NCBI GenBank assembly: GCA_942491735.1
Contig: CALOCN010000008.1
Location: 350,978-414,977, forward strand
Source of the DNA: CALOCN01 sp942491735
GTDB taxonomy: Bacteria; Eisenbacteria; RBG-16-71-46; JABDJR01
Direction: 5' to 3'
DNA: 64,000 bases
How positions within the stretch are numbered: position 1 is the stretch's first letter; every line of letters begins with the position of its first letter. This document shows positions 15,943 through 24,153 of this stretch, piece by piece. The notes under the pieces were generated by a model, which saw only the letters and a list, made by a program, of their open reading frames with translations, was not told the DNA's origin and did no database searches. Position numbers and translations under genes: made by a program.

Positions 15943-17241
15943 TCAAAGACGGGTCCCGAGACCCCCCTCGCCGCTCTTGAGCAGGGCGTAGCGGAAGGCC
16001 ACCGGTCCCAGCAGCTGATTGAAGGCGATCAGGGCCAGGGCGATGGTACGGATGGCCGGGCCCCAATCGGGAAAGGTGCGCGCCACGATCGAGGCGATGC
16101 CGAGGGTCACGCCGGCCTGGGCCACGAAACCGGTCCAGCCCAGTCGGCGCACGGTGTCGCTCCCGCCCCGGCTGATCGTTTCTCCCCAGGCCGTTGCCCC
16201 CCAGGTGAGGGCAATCCGGGTCAGGGCCAGGATGACGGTCACCAACCAGGCCGTTCGCAGCGCTCCCAGATCCAGGGAGGCACCGCCGATGGCGAAGAAC
16301 ACCACATAGACCGGAAGCGAACTGCGCTCGATCGCGTGGATGAACCGCTCTCCGTAGCGGGTCGCGTTCTCGACCACGAACCCGGCCACCATGCAAAGGA
16401 GTAGTGCTTCCAGGTGGAACGCACGCGCGAACTGGGAGATCAACAGCGACGCGCCCACGATGAACAGGGGCAGGACGGCGCCGATGCCCCGCATGTAGCC
16501 GGTCACCAGCAGACCGACCAGGACGCCCCCGATCAGCGACCCCCCCACGGTCCAGGCCAACTCCCGCACGAACCCGGGATCCACGCTTTCGCCCGGTGAG
16601 GACAGGACCCAGATCAGGGGAAGCAGCACGGTGATGAGAACGAGCACCAGCACATCCTTGACCACGGTGACGCCGAGCACGGTCTGGGTGAACACGCCCT
16701 TGGAGCGGTACTCGTTGATCAGGGCGACCACGGTTGCCGGTGAGTTGGCGACTCCGATGAGCCCGACCACCAGCGAGGCGCCCACCAGTTGAACCCGGGT
16801 GAGCCCGGTCAGGAAGTCCACCCGGGGGAGAAGCACCCAGGCCAGGGCCGCGAGCCCGCTAAAGACGATCAAGGTCTGCAGGAGGGTGATGCCCAGGATG
16901 CTCCGCGCGCGGGAGCGCAGGGCGCCGACCTTGAGCTCTCCCCCGGCGGTAAAGGCGATGAGGGTGAGCGCGAGATCATCGATGAGCTGCAGTTTGGCCA
17001 CCACCGGTCCGGTGAGGAACCCGGACACGAACGGCCCGCAGAGGATGCCGGCGAGAATGTACCCGGTGATCCGTGGGAGGCGCAGGGGGATCACGAGGTG
17101 CCCGACCAGGTAGCCGATGATCAGGATGAAGCCGAGGCTGACCGTGGCCTGATGCTCCAGGGAGGTCAGGTCCCCCAGGTTGAACCATCGAGCCAGGGCC
17201 ATGAGGGCGGCGAGCAGACCCGCGGCAAGGAACCGGCTCAC
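15943..17241 (-). CDS. cation:proton antiporter, CPA2/NhaP-type (second of pair)
   Basis: 432 residues with about twelve transmembrane segments of the Na/H exchanger fold. It retains GYILAGILCGPFVSGFLTGP in helices 1-3, GVANSPATVVALI (ND/SP-type ion site region) and GFVAQAGVTLGIASIVA near the C-terminus. Its start overlaps the stop of the upstream antiporter gene by four bases, so the two are translationally coupled and could form a heterodimer. Cation specificity (Na or K) is not decidable. There is no C-terminal TrkA/KTN domain, so regulation may fall to the PtsN and PII-like proteins encoded upstream. Confidence 0.85.
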   Translation of the reverse strand: MSRFLAAGLLAALMALARWFNLGDLTSLEHQATVSLGFILIIGYLVGHLVIPLRLPRITGYILAGILCGPFVSGFLTGPVVAKLQLIDDLALTLIAFTAGGELKVGALRSRARSILGITLLQTLIVFSGLAALAWVLLPRVDFLTGLTRVQLVGASLVVGLIGVANSPATVVALINEYRSKGVFTQTVLGVTVVKDVLVLVLITVLLPLIWVLSSPGESVDPGFVRELAWTVGGSLIGGVLVGLLVTGYMRGIGAVLPLFIVGASLLISQFARAFHLEALLLCMVAGFVVENATRYGERFIHAIERSSLPVYVVFFAIGGASLDLGALRTAWLVTVILALTRIALTWGATAWGETISRGGSDTVRRLGWTGFVAQAGVTLGIASIVARTFPDWGPAIRTIALALIAFNQLLGPVAFRYALLKSGEGGLGTRL

Positions 17242-18449
17242 GATGCGTCCTCATCGACGACCAGCGCCCGTTCGAACAGGGGCCCCGAGAACCAGGTCAG
17301 GGCAACCGAGGCAACCAGCACGGCGGAGAACACCGCATCGGAGAGTGGATCCCGATAGACCAGGTAGTAGCTCACCGCGATGGCCACCGACATTGCTCCC
17401 TGCGGCAGCAGGCCCAGCCACCAGGACTTGCCGACCCGGTACGGCAGACGCACCGTGCCGATGGCCAGCCGCGCCGATCCGAACTTGGACACGATCCGGA
17501 CCGCGATGAGGAGAAGGGTGATGAGGTAGCCGGCCGGTTGGTCGAAGCGCCAGAGCGCGCCGGCCAGCACCAGCAACATGACGTAGATGGGCCGTTCCAT
17601 CCGCAACAGGAGATGCACCAGGGCCTCGTGCCGTGGGGCCAGGTTCCCGATGACCATGCCCGCGGACAGGCTCACCACCAGGGGAGAGAGATGGAAGACC
17701 GAGGCCAGACCACCGATGAAGATGGCCATGCCCAGGACGACCAGCACGGTTTCATCGCCAAGCGTGGTGGTCCTCAGGAGCAGCAGAAAGACCGCGCCGA
17801 GGAGCCATCCCCCCAGGATGCTGGCCACGATCCACAGGATCGGGCTCAGGTCGGTGGCGCCGGTCACGTCCTCGGTCACGTGCCAGACCCCGAACAGGAT
17901 CACCACCGCGGCCAGGGCCACCAGGGGGGCGAAGGCGGAGACGAAGCGGAGCAGGCCGGCCGGGTGACCGGTCCTCGCCGAGTGGGGCGCGTGAACCGCG
18001 GCCTCACTGGGGGAGCTGAGGGCGATCACCGAGGCAAGACAAAGGGCGGCCCGCAGGCGGGCATCGATTCCGGCGGACTCGGGAGCAAACCACCACAGCA
18101 CCGCGCCGAGCAGGGCGAAGGCGATCAGCATCGCGGTGGCGGATTCGGTGAACGCGACCCGGAAGTAGGAGAGGGGAAAGCGGATCAGGTTCGCGACGCG
18201 CAACTGGGCCCCGACCAGGAGTCCAATCCAGGACAGGGCGAGGGCAAGGAAGGGTTCCAGGCCGCTCATCGTGGTGTGATCCAGGATGCGCAGACCGTAG
18301 GGGCCCATGAGGGCGCCGACGAGGACGAACTCGGTTCCGGAGAGGAAGAATCGCTGGAGCCACGAACCGGGTTTGGCCCGGGTGTAGAGGAGCTGGCCGA
18401 ACACGAATCCAACCGAGCCGATGAGGATGAGGGCGAGAAGCGCGTTCAT
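17238..18449 (-). CDS. cation:proton antiporter-like membrane protein (first of pair)
   Basis: 403 residues, all membrane, same fold as its downstream neighbour but clearly divergent. The first 130 residues have GTEFVLVGALMGPYGL and a helix pair around LFALSWIGLLVGAQLR. A central SVIALSSPSEAAV occupies the position of the antiporter ion-binding helix. No cytoplasmic nucleotide-binding domain follows. It lies 27 bases after the PII-like gene, in an operon of four. Confidence 0.8.
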   Translation of the reverse strand: MNALLALILIGSVGFVFGQLLYTRAKPGSWLQRFFLSGTEFVLVGALMGPYGLRILDHTTMSGLEPFLALALSWIGLLVGAQLRVANLIRFPLSYFRVAFTESATAMLIAFALLGAVLWWFAPESAGIDARLRAALCLASVIALSSPSEAAVHAPHSARTGHPAGLLRFVSAFAPLVALAAVVILFGVWHVTEDVTGATDLSPILWIVASILGGWLLGAVFLLLLRTTTLGDETVLVVLGMAIFIGGLASVFHLSPLVVSLSAGMVIGNLAPRHEALVHLLLRMERPIYVMLLVLAGALWRFDQPAGYLITLLLIAVRIVSKFGSARLAIGTVRLPYRVGKSWWLGLLPQGAMSVAIAVSYYLVYRDPLSDAVFSAVLVASVALTWFSGPLFERALVVDEDAS

Positions 18450-18476
18450 TCCACGGACGGCGGGGGGGCGCCGTTG

Positions 18477-18815
18477 TCAGCTCAATTCCGGCTTGAGTCC
18501 GTAGGTTTCGTCGAGGGGCACGGTAAAGGCGATGCCGGCGCCCGGTTCGTCGAAGGAGCCACAGATCTCCTCGATGAGTTGGATGGCCTGGGAGACCTTC
18601 TCGTCGGTGATCACCGAGAGGATCGTCTTGTTGTAGGGGCGGCTCCCGCTGAGCAGGGACTGGAATCCCGCGAAGATCGGCACGTCCTGACCGAGGATCC
18701 GGCCCATCCCCATGCTGTCGATCACCGTGGCGCCGGTGATTCCGAGTTCGACGTACCCCGAAAGGACCTCGTCCAGCTTCTCCTCCTGATTGAGTACGAA
18801 AACGAAAAGCTTCAC
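18477..18815 (-). CDS. PII-like (GlnB-fold) regulatory protein
   Basis: 112 residues. The first half follows the GlnB pattern: beta strand KLFVFVLNQEE, helix KLDEVLSGYVELGITGATVIDS, then MGMGR in place of the usual GFGRQ. The second half has a strand KTILSVITDE, helix VSQAIQLIEEICG, and DEPGAGIAFTVPLDETYGL. There is no canonical uridylylated Tyr in a GlnB-type T-loop; the loop region is GQDVPIFAGFQSLLSGSRPYN. Divergent PII-like proteins often bind nucleotides or small molecules and control neighbouring transporters. Sitting between ptsN and two antiporters, that is the likely role. GTG start with AGGGG upstream; eight bases after the ptsN stop. Confidence 0.7.
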   Translation of the reverse strand: MKLFVFVLNQEEKLDEVLSGYVELGITGATVIDSMGMGRILGQDVPIFAGFQSLLSGSRPYNKTILSVITDEKVSQAIQLIEEICGSFDEPGAGIAFTVPLDETYGLKPELS

Positions 18816-18823
18816 AGGGTCCC

Positions 18824-19285
18824 CTATCGGCCGACTTCGACCGATTCCAGAAGTTCGAACGCCTCGGCGGGGTTCGTCGCCTTGCGCAGCGTGGTGAAGA
18901 ACCGCGGATCCTTGCTCAGTCGTGCAATCCGGGCCAGGATCTTCATGTGGAGACCGGGCGTCCTGGGTGTTCCCAGCAGCAGGAAGATCACGAAGACCGG
19001 CTCCTCGTCCAACGACTCGAAATCGACGCCTTTCGGAAACAGACCCAGAGCCAGTTTGGGTGCGCTCATGTTGGGAATGTCGGCGTGGGGAATCGCCAGC
19101 CCGTTCCCGATGCCGGTGGAAACGATGCCTTCACGGTTGAGCAGCAGCTGCATCAATTGGTCCGGGTCCCCCACCAGTCCGGTTCCCGCGGCAACGTCCA
19201 CCACGAGACGCAGCGCGCTGCGCTTGTCCGCGGCGCTGAGATCCACCGCCACACATTCCGGTTCCAGATAGTCGAGCAGTCGCAA
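18824..19285 (-). CDS. PTS EIIA-type nitrogen regulatory protein (PtsN-like)
   Basis: 153 residues, the usual EIIA-Ntr size. The phosphorylated His lies in STGIGNGLAIPHADIP (about residues 57-72), and the companion motif FVIFLLLGTPRTPGLHMKILARIARL matches the second conserved His region. In proteobacteria PtsN controls K+ transporters by direct binding. Here it leads an operon with a PII-like protein and two antiporters, which fits control of ion exchange. The start codon appears to be TTG at 19285 without a clear ribosome site, so the N-terminus is uncertain by a few residues. Confidence 0.85.
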   Translation of the reverse strand: MRLLDYLEPECVAVDLSAADKRSALRLVVDVAAGTGLVGDPDQLMQLLLNREGIVSTGIGNGLAIPHADIPNMSAPKLALGLFPKGVDFESLDEEPVFVIFLLLGTPRTPGLHMKILARIARLSKDPRFFTTLRKATNPAEAFELLESVEVGR

Positions 19286-19330
19286 GGTAGGGATCGGTGG
19301 TCTCCGCGGGGCGGGGCCCCGTCGATTCGA

Positions 19331-19777
19331 TTACGCCTGTCCGGTGCGTTCCAGTAGTCGTTCCAACTCCGAGGCCGCCCGCCGAACGTCCTCACCCGCG
19401 GCCGGGTCCATGGCTCCCAGACGGGGCATGGCCGAATCCATGGCGGTCTGGACCCGCTCCAGATCGATGCGCAGCCCCGGGACCCCGGCCGCCCGTACCA
19501 CCAGGTCCCTGGCGGCCTGGGCGTGGCGGCTGGCCGAGCTGAAGTTGCGCTGATCGATCTCATGGCCGGCCAGGACCAACTCGGCCCGCGCCTGCCACAG
19601 GTATCCTCGGCCCTCGGCGAGGAGGGCACGTTCGGTGAGGTCCAGGATCTCGTCCTGGAACGCCGACTCCATGGTCCGCATGCGATCGGCGTTGCGACGC
19701 ACCGGCAGGTGGCCGACGTACCATCCCACCGAAAGCAGAACGAGGGTTGCGACAAGGACGGAGATGGCTCGGGTCAT
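19331..19777 (-). CDS. small membrane-anchored helical protein, function unknown
   Basis: 148 residues from MTRAISVLV at 19777; a longer frame to 19849 adds 24 residues without homology. One N-terminal transmembrane or signal-anchor helix (ISVLVATLVLLSVGWYV) is followed by an almost entirely helical, charged segment, probably a coiled coil or TPR-like hairpin outside the cytoplasm. No family is recognised. It lies 45 bases upstream of ptsN on the same strand and may belong to that operon. The 94-base gap to the divergent gene at 19872 should hold both promoters. Confidence 0.6.
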   Translation of the reverse strand: MTRAISVLVATLVLLSVGWYVGHLPVRRNADRMRTMESAFQDEILDLTERALLAEGRGYLWQARAELVLAGHEIDQRNFSSASRHAQAARDLVVRAAGVPGLRIDLERVQTAMDSAMPRLGAMDPAAGEDVRRAASELERLLERTGQA

Positions 19778-19871
19778 TCGGTAACGAGTGCTCCCGGCAC
19801 GTGAAAAGAGGACCAAGCACGAGCAGTAAACGGATAGTATTTCCGGCACTTAGGGAGGTCAACGGGATTCT

Positions 19872-21941
19872 ATGAAGCAGAGTTTGGGTCTGGCCACGGT
19901 TCTCGTCGCGGGCTTGGCGGCCGTTGTAGGACGGCTTGCCGGGGGCCCCGCGGTGCTGGGTATCGCGGGGGGCGCGGTGGGATTCCTGCTGGCTCCGGGT
20001 CTGGCCGTCGCGATCCGGGTCGCCCCGGGAGAACGACTGTGGCTGGGCATTTCCCGGGCCCTGTTCCTGGGGCCCCTCCTTTCCGGCGTCTGGATGAGCA
20101 CCGTCCTGGCCCTGGGCATGCCCCTGTTCACCTCCGCGTTGCTTTGGGTCGCGCTGTCCACGGTGGCCGCGCTGGCCGTGGTCGGTACCGCCCGGCGCGA
20201 GGTCTGGTCCGAACGACTCCCGGCGTGGGACCGACAGCTCATCCTCTGGTGCCTGGTCCTGGCGGCGGTGGTGCTGGTTCCCCACGCCCTGAGGGAGTGG
20301 ATCCGCTTTCGCAGCGATGCCTGGTTCCATACCGCGGTCACCCTCGAGGTACTGCAGCGTGGCTTGCCGGCCGGGGACCCGTACTTTGCCGGGCTCGAAC
20401 TGAACTACATGACCTTCTATCACGCCCTCCTGGCCGGCTGGTCGTCCCTGGCCGGGGTCCTGGCCTGGGATCTGGGCGGCGTGCTCAACGCGGGGTGGCT
20501 GGTCTCCCTGGCGGCAGGCGCCTACTCGCTGTCGATCCAGGCCGGTCGAACGGGACGGGAAGCGTTCTTTGCCTCGTTGTTCGTGGTGCTGGGATTGAGC
20601 AGTCTGTTCTGGGCCTGGATCCCGCTCAAGGTGGCCAAGGGGCTCCTGGGGGAGACGTCCGGCGGGGAACATGTCACCCGGCTGCTGCAACCCTTGCCGT
20701 TCACGTTTGATCGCGTCGCCCTCGTTACCTCCAACTACGGAAGCCCGCCCCCGCTCATCAACAAGTACCTGGTCATGACCGCGTTCAGCGGCAGCCTGAC
20801 CGCCATGATCTGGGTGTTCGAGGCGCTGGTCGGGCTGGCCCGAGCCCGGGTGGAAATGGGCTCCCCCACGGATCGGGCGTGGGCCGAGCATCGTCAACGG
20901 CTGGGGCAGGCGTCCGATGTCCATTCCGATACGTCCTGGGTTTGGCTGCTGGTTCCGGCCGCCCTGGGTTCCTGGATCTGGCATCCGGCCATGGGGCTGG
21001 CGGTGGGCCTGGCCCTGGCCATCACCGCGATCTCGGTTGTCGCCTTTCCCGGATCGATTGGTCGGGAAACGGTGAAGCGGGCAGTGGTCCCCTATATCGC
21101 CGGCTCGATTCTTGGCGCGCCCTGGCTTCTTGCCGCGACGGGTCGCTCCAACGGACCCTTTCCGCTCGGGTTGTCCCCGGCCTGGGCCGCCATCCTGGTG
21201 GCGGGGACCGCGGCGATCCTCTTTGGCGGTAGTGCGTTGTTCCGCATGCGGGGTGAAGGCGCCGAGGCGCTCCTGCGCCGGCTCGCCCTGGCCATGGCGG
21301 CGGTGTCGTTCTGCATCGTGCTCCCCTTTCCCAACACCACGGACAAGATGCCGTTTGCGTTCTTCCTTCTTCTGGGAGTTGCCGGAGGCTGGTCCCTGGC
21401 GGGGCTATGGGATCGCGTGGCAAGACGGGTGGGAGGACGGATGGCCTGGGTGGTGCCCGCCCTGATCCTGCTTCCCGCCACGGTGCTGTGTGTCGCCTCG
21501 GTGCTTGCCGACCCATCCCGTCCGCTGCCCAGCCGGGACGAAGCGGAACTCTACCGGTGGGTCCGCGAAGAGACGCCCCATCCCTCGGTGATCGTGGACA
21601 CCCCGGAGCGCTTCGAGATCCTGGTCCGGGGCGAACGGCGGCAGTACTGGGGTCGTGAGCGGTACGCGCGTCTGTGGGGCTACCCCGACGAGGTCGTTTC
21701 CCGCCGCCGCGGCGTGGTCACCTCGCTGTACGCTGCGGCCGCCGACTCGCTGGAGTACCAGAGCGCGGTCGGTGAGCTGGTCGCCTTTTCCAGGGCCCGG
21801 GAGCTGCCGGTCTATGTGGTGGTCCGTACGGCCGACGGTCCCGTGTGGCCCGCGCTCCCCGAGGGACTGGTCGCGGTGTGGGAAAATCCGGCGGCGCGGG
21901 TCTACCGGGTGCTGCCGGGGGGGGTGGAATCCGCTCCGTAG
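19872..21941 (+). CDS. large polytopic membrane protein, possible GT-C-type glycosyltransferase or polymer synthesis protein
   Basis: 689 residues. About twelve hydrophobic helices are followed by a soluble C-terminal domain of roughly 140 residues (from about 550: RDEAELYRWVREETPHPSVIVDTP). A loop after helix 4-5 contains FRSDAWFHTAVTLEVLQRGLPAGDPYFAGLELNYMTF, with acidic and aromatic residues in the layout of GT-C enzymes such as DUF2298 or the PMT family. No diagnostic metal site was confirmed. The last 40 bases overlap the 3' end of the convergent SDR gene. No strong ribosome site was seen; GGGAGG lies about 16 bases upstream. Confidence 0.6.
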   Translation: MKQSLGLATVLVAGLAAVVGRLAGGPAVLGIAGGAVGFLLAPGLAVAIRVAPGERLWLGISRALFLGPLLSGVWMSTVLALGMPLFTSALLWVALSTVAALAVVGTARREVWSERLPAWDRQLILWCLVLAAVVLVPHALREWIRFRSDAWFHTAVTLEVLQRGLPAGDPYFAGLELNYMTFYHALLAGWSSLAGVLAWDLGGVLNAGWLVSLAAGAYSLSIQAGRTGREAFFASLFVVLGLSSLFWAWIPLKVAKGLLGETSGGEHVTRLLQPLPFTFDRVALVTSNYGSPPPLINKYLVMTAFSGSLTAMIWVFEALVGLARARVEMGSPTDRAWAEHRQRLGQASDVHSDTSWVWLLVPAALGSWIWHPAMGLAVGLALAITAISVVAFPGSIGRETVKRAVVPYIAGSILGAPWLLAATGRSNGPFPLGLSPAWAAILVAGTAAILFGGSALFRMRGEGAEALLRRLALAMAAVSFCIVLPFPNTTDKMPFAFFLLLGVAGGWSLAGLWDRVARRVGGRMAWVVPALILLPATVLCVASVLADPSRPLPSRDEAELYRWVREETPHPSVIVDTPERFEILVRGERRQYWGRERYARLWGYPDEVVSRRRGVVTSLYAAAADSLEYQSAVGELVAFSRARELPVYVVVRTADGPVWPALPEGLVAVWENPAARVYRVLPGGVESAP

Positions 21942-23449
21942 ACCCGGTCGGAGGCAAGTGCGCTGGGGGAAGTGGAAAGCGGGTTGGTCTCGGCCCTGGC
22001 CCGGATGCCCTTGAGCATGCCGTGGAACACGATCCCGTGCAGCGGCGCAACCGCCGCCCAGTAGACCAACCCTCCCAATCCTCGGGGCCGGAACCGCGCG
22101 GTCTGCTCCAGTCGGCTCTTTCCGCTTGCCGTTTGCGTGATACGGAAGTCGAGTTCCGCCACCCCGGGGAGCCGCATCTCGGAGCGCAGGGAAAGCAGGC
22201 GGTTGGGCTCCGCGACGATAACCCGCCAGAATCCAACGGCATCCCCATAGGCCAGCTCCGCGGCATTGCGTCGCCCCCGCGCCAACCCCGGACCCCCGAC
22301 CAGTTTGTCCAGGACACCCCGGAGGCGCCAGAGCCAGTTCCCGCCGAACCAGCCATCCTTTCCGCCCACGCGGGAAACGGTCCGAAACACCTCCAGGGCC
22401 GGTGCGTTGATCAGGATGGAACGTGAGTCACGGTACGAGGTCCCCCCGGCCCAATCCGGATCCCCCGGAACGACACCGGCGTCGCTCCACTTCGTCTCGG
22501 GGGCTTCCAGGTTGGGAAGGGTGACGGCGGCGGCGATCGCCTCGCCGACGGTTTGTCGGGGGAACGGCATGAGGCGCACCGCGTCTTCGTTGCGACAGAC
22601 CACCGGGTTGCGCAGCCCTTCGGCCAGGGGGCGAGCGATCCGGGCGCTGAGGGGGGTCACGAGGTGGATCCACAGCGAGGACAGCCGCGGGGTCAGCACC
22701 GGCACCGGGAACACCCGTCTGCGGGGCAGGCCCAGCGACGAGGCCATGATCTGGAGGATCTCCTGGTAGTTCAGGACTTCCGGACCGCCGATATCCAGGG
22801 TTCGTCCCCGGGTTTCCGTGACTTCGAGGCAGGTCTCGAGATACTTCAGTACATCGCGGATGCCGATCGGTTGGCACCGGGTGCGTACCCAACGGGGAGT
22901 GATCATGACCGGGAGCCGTTCCACCAGGTAGCGAAGGATCTCGAAGGACGCGGAACCGGACCCGATGATCATGGCGGCGCGGAGCACGGTGACCGGGACG
23001 CCGCCGCTCTCGAGCGCCGTCTCGACGTCGCGGCGGGACCCAAGGTGGGCGCTCAAGTCCGGGCCGGTCTCACCGAGACCTCCCAGGTAGATGATGCGCT
23101 CCACCCCGGCTGTCGCGGCCGCCGCCGCGAAACGTCGAGCCAGCTCGAGATCCTTGGACCGGTATGCGGAACCGGCGGCAAGCATGGAATGAATCAGGTA
23201 GTAGGCGGCCTCGCACGAGTCGAGAGCCTGAACCAGGACGTCCTCGTCCGACAGGTCCGACTGGACCACCGTCAGGTTCCGGTGACTGGACCAGGGGCGG
23301 GACTCCAGTTTCCTTGGGTCGCGCACCAGGCAGACCACCTGGTGACCCGACGCGAGCAGCCGGGGGACGAGCCGTCCCCCGACATACCCGGTGGCTCCCG
23401 TGACGAGGACGCGTCGGGACGAGTGCGCAGCCAGGGGAGCCGGGGACAC
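21902..23449 (-). CDS. SDR-type NAD(P)H-binding oxidoreductase with C-terminal DUF2867
   Basis: 515 residues. The N-terminal half is an atypical SDR/NmrA-like fold with VLVTGATGYVGGRLVPRLL (about 14-32) as dinucleotide-binding motif and AAYYLIHSM in place of the usual catalytic region. The C-terminal ~170 residues from DWAGGTSYRDSRSI are DUF2867, a START-like domain. This fusion often travels with photolyases and LitR/CarH regulators. GTG start at 23449 overlaps the fasciclin stop by one base, so the two are co-translated. Its 3' end overlaps the convergent membrane protein gene by 40 bases. Confidence 0.88.
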   Translation of the reverse strand: MSPAPLAAHSSRRVLVTGATGYVGGRLVPRLLASGHQVVCLVRDPRKLESRPWSSHRNLTVVQSDLSDEDVLVQALDSCEAAYYLIHSMLAAGSAYRSKDLELARRFAAAAATAGVERIIYLGGLGETGPDLSAHLGSRRDVETALESGGVPVTVLRAAMIIGSGSASFEILRYLVERLPVMITPRWVRTRCQPIGIRDVLKYLETCLEVTETRGRTLDIGGPEVLNYQEILQIMASSLGLPRRRVFPVPVLTPRLSSLWIHLVTPLSARIARPLAEGLRNPVVCRNEDAVRLMPFPRQTVGEAIAAAVTLPNLEAPETKWSDAGVVPGDPDWAGGTSYRDSRSILINAPALEVFRTVSRVGGKDGWFGGNWLWRLRGVLDKLVGGPGLARGRRNAAELAYGDAVGFWRVIVAEPNRLLSLRSEMRLPGVAELDFRITQTASGKSRLEQTARFRPRGLGGLVYWAAVAPLHGIVFHGMLKGIRARAETNPLSTSPSALASDRVYGADSTPPGSTR

Positions 23450-23985
23450 TATTCGGCCTCTTCGGTCTGGGGGAGGATCACCGTGTCGATGACGTGGATG
23501 ACGCCGTTCTTGGCCTTGATATCGGCCTTGATCACGGTGGCGCTGTCGATCATGACCGTGCCTTCCTTGACGGTAACGGTCACGTCACCACCCTGGACCG
23601 TCTTGGCCGATTCCAGCTTGACCACATCCTTGGCCATCACATTGCCGGCAACCACGTGGTAAGTGAGGATGGCGATCAGGGTGTCCTTGTTCTCGGGCAG
23701 GAGCAGGGACTCGACCGTTCCCTCGGGCAACTTGGCAAACGCCTCATTGGTCGGGGCGAACACGGTGAACGGTCCCTCCCCGCTAAGGGTCTCGACGAGC
23801 CCCGCGGCCTGGACCGCCGCGACCAGGGTCGAGAAGTCCTCGTTCCCGGCGGCAATCTCGACCACGGTCATTTCGGTGGTCTTGACCTCGGCCTTTTCCT
23901 TGGATTTCTTGCCCCCGGCATCCGCGAGACCGGAACCCGCGGCAAGAACGGCCATTGCTGAAACTGCGATCAGAGTGGTCTTCAT
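23449..23985 (-). CDS. secreted fasciclin (FAS1) domain protein
   Basis: 178 residues: signal peptide (MKTTLIAVSAMAVLAAGSGLADA), a short lysine-rich linker, and one FAS1 domain. Conserved FAS1 blocks are visible: FTVFAPTNEAFAKLP, YHVVAG, and IKAKNGVIHVIDTVILP. FAS1 proteins are extracellular adhesion or matrix proteins. The gene is first of a two-gene operon with the SDR and is divergent from the CarH/LitR-type regulator. AGGAG lies about 10 bases before the ATG. A TTGACA promoter overlaps the putative regulator sites (see 24066-24123). Confidence 0.93.
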   Translation of the reverse strand: MKTTLIAVSAMAVLAAGSGLADAGGKKSKEKAEVKTTEMTVVEIAAGNEDFSTLVAAVQAAGLVETLSGEGPFTVFAPTNEAFAKLPEGTVESLLLPENKDTLIAILTYHVVAGNVMAKDVVKLESAKTVQGGDVTVTVKEGTVMIDSATVIKADIKAKNGVIHVIDTVILPQTEEAE

Positions 23986-24065
23986 CTACTTGATCTCCTG
24001 CCCAGAGGGCGGTGGGGCGGGCGCGAAACGCGCCAACACGTTGAGTTGTTGTCTAAGCAATGTAG

Positions 24066-24123
24066 AGAATATGAAGGCTGTGTTCGTGTCTGTCAAGCAT
24101 TTGTACAATTTATTTTCTTGACG
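24066..24123 (-). promoter_or_regulatory. promoter of the fasciclin-SDR operon with CarH-type TGT(N)CA direct repeats
   Basis: On the minus strand, -35 TTGACA (24096-24091) and -10 CATATT (24073-24068) are 17 bases apart; TATTCT two bases further on is an alternative -10. On the plus strand, TGTTCG (24081), TGTCAA (24091) and TGTACA (24102) recur at 10 and 11 base steps, and TTGTACAA (24101-24108) is a perfect palindrome. CarH-family repressors bind 11-base direct repeats with a TACA core around a -35 element. The region is AT-rich compared with its surroundings. Confidence 0.55.
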
Positions 24124-24153
24124 TGGGGTGTTCCAGGCTTCACGCTTCAACCC

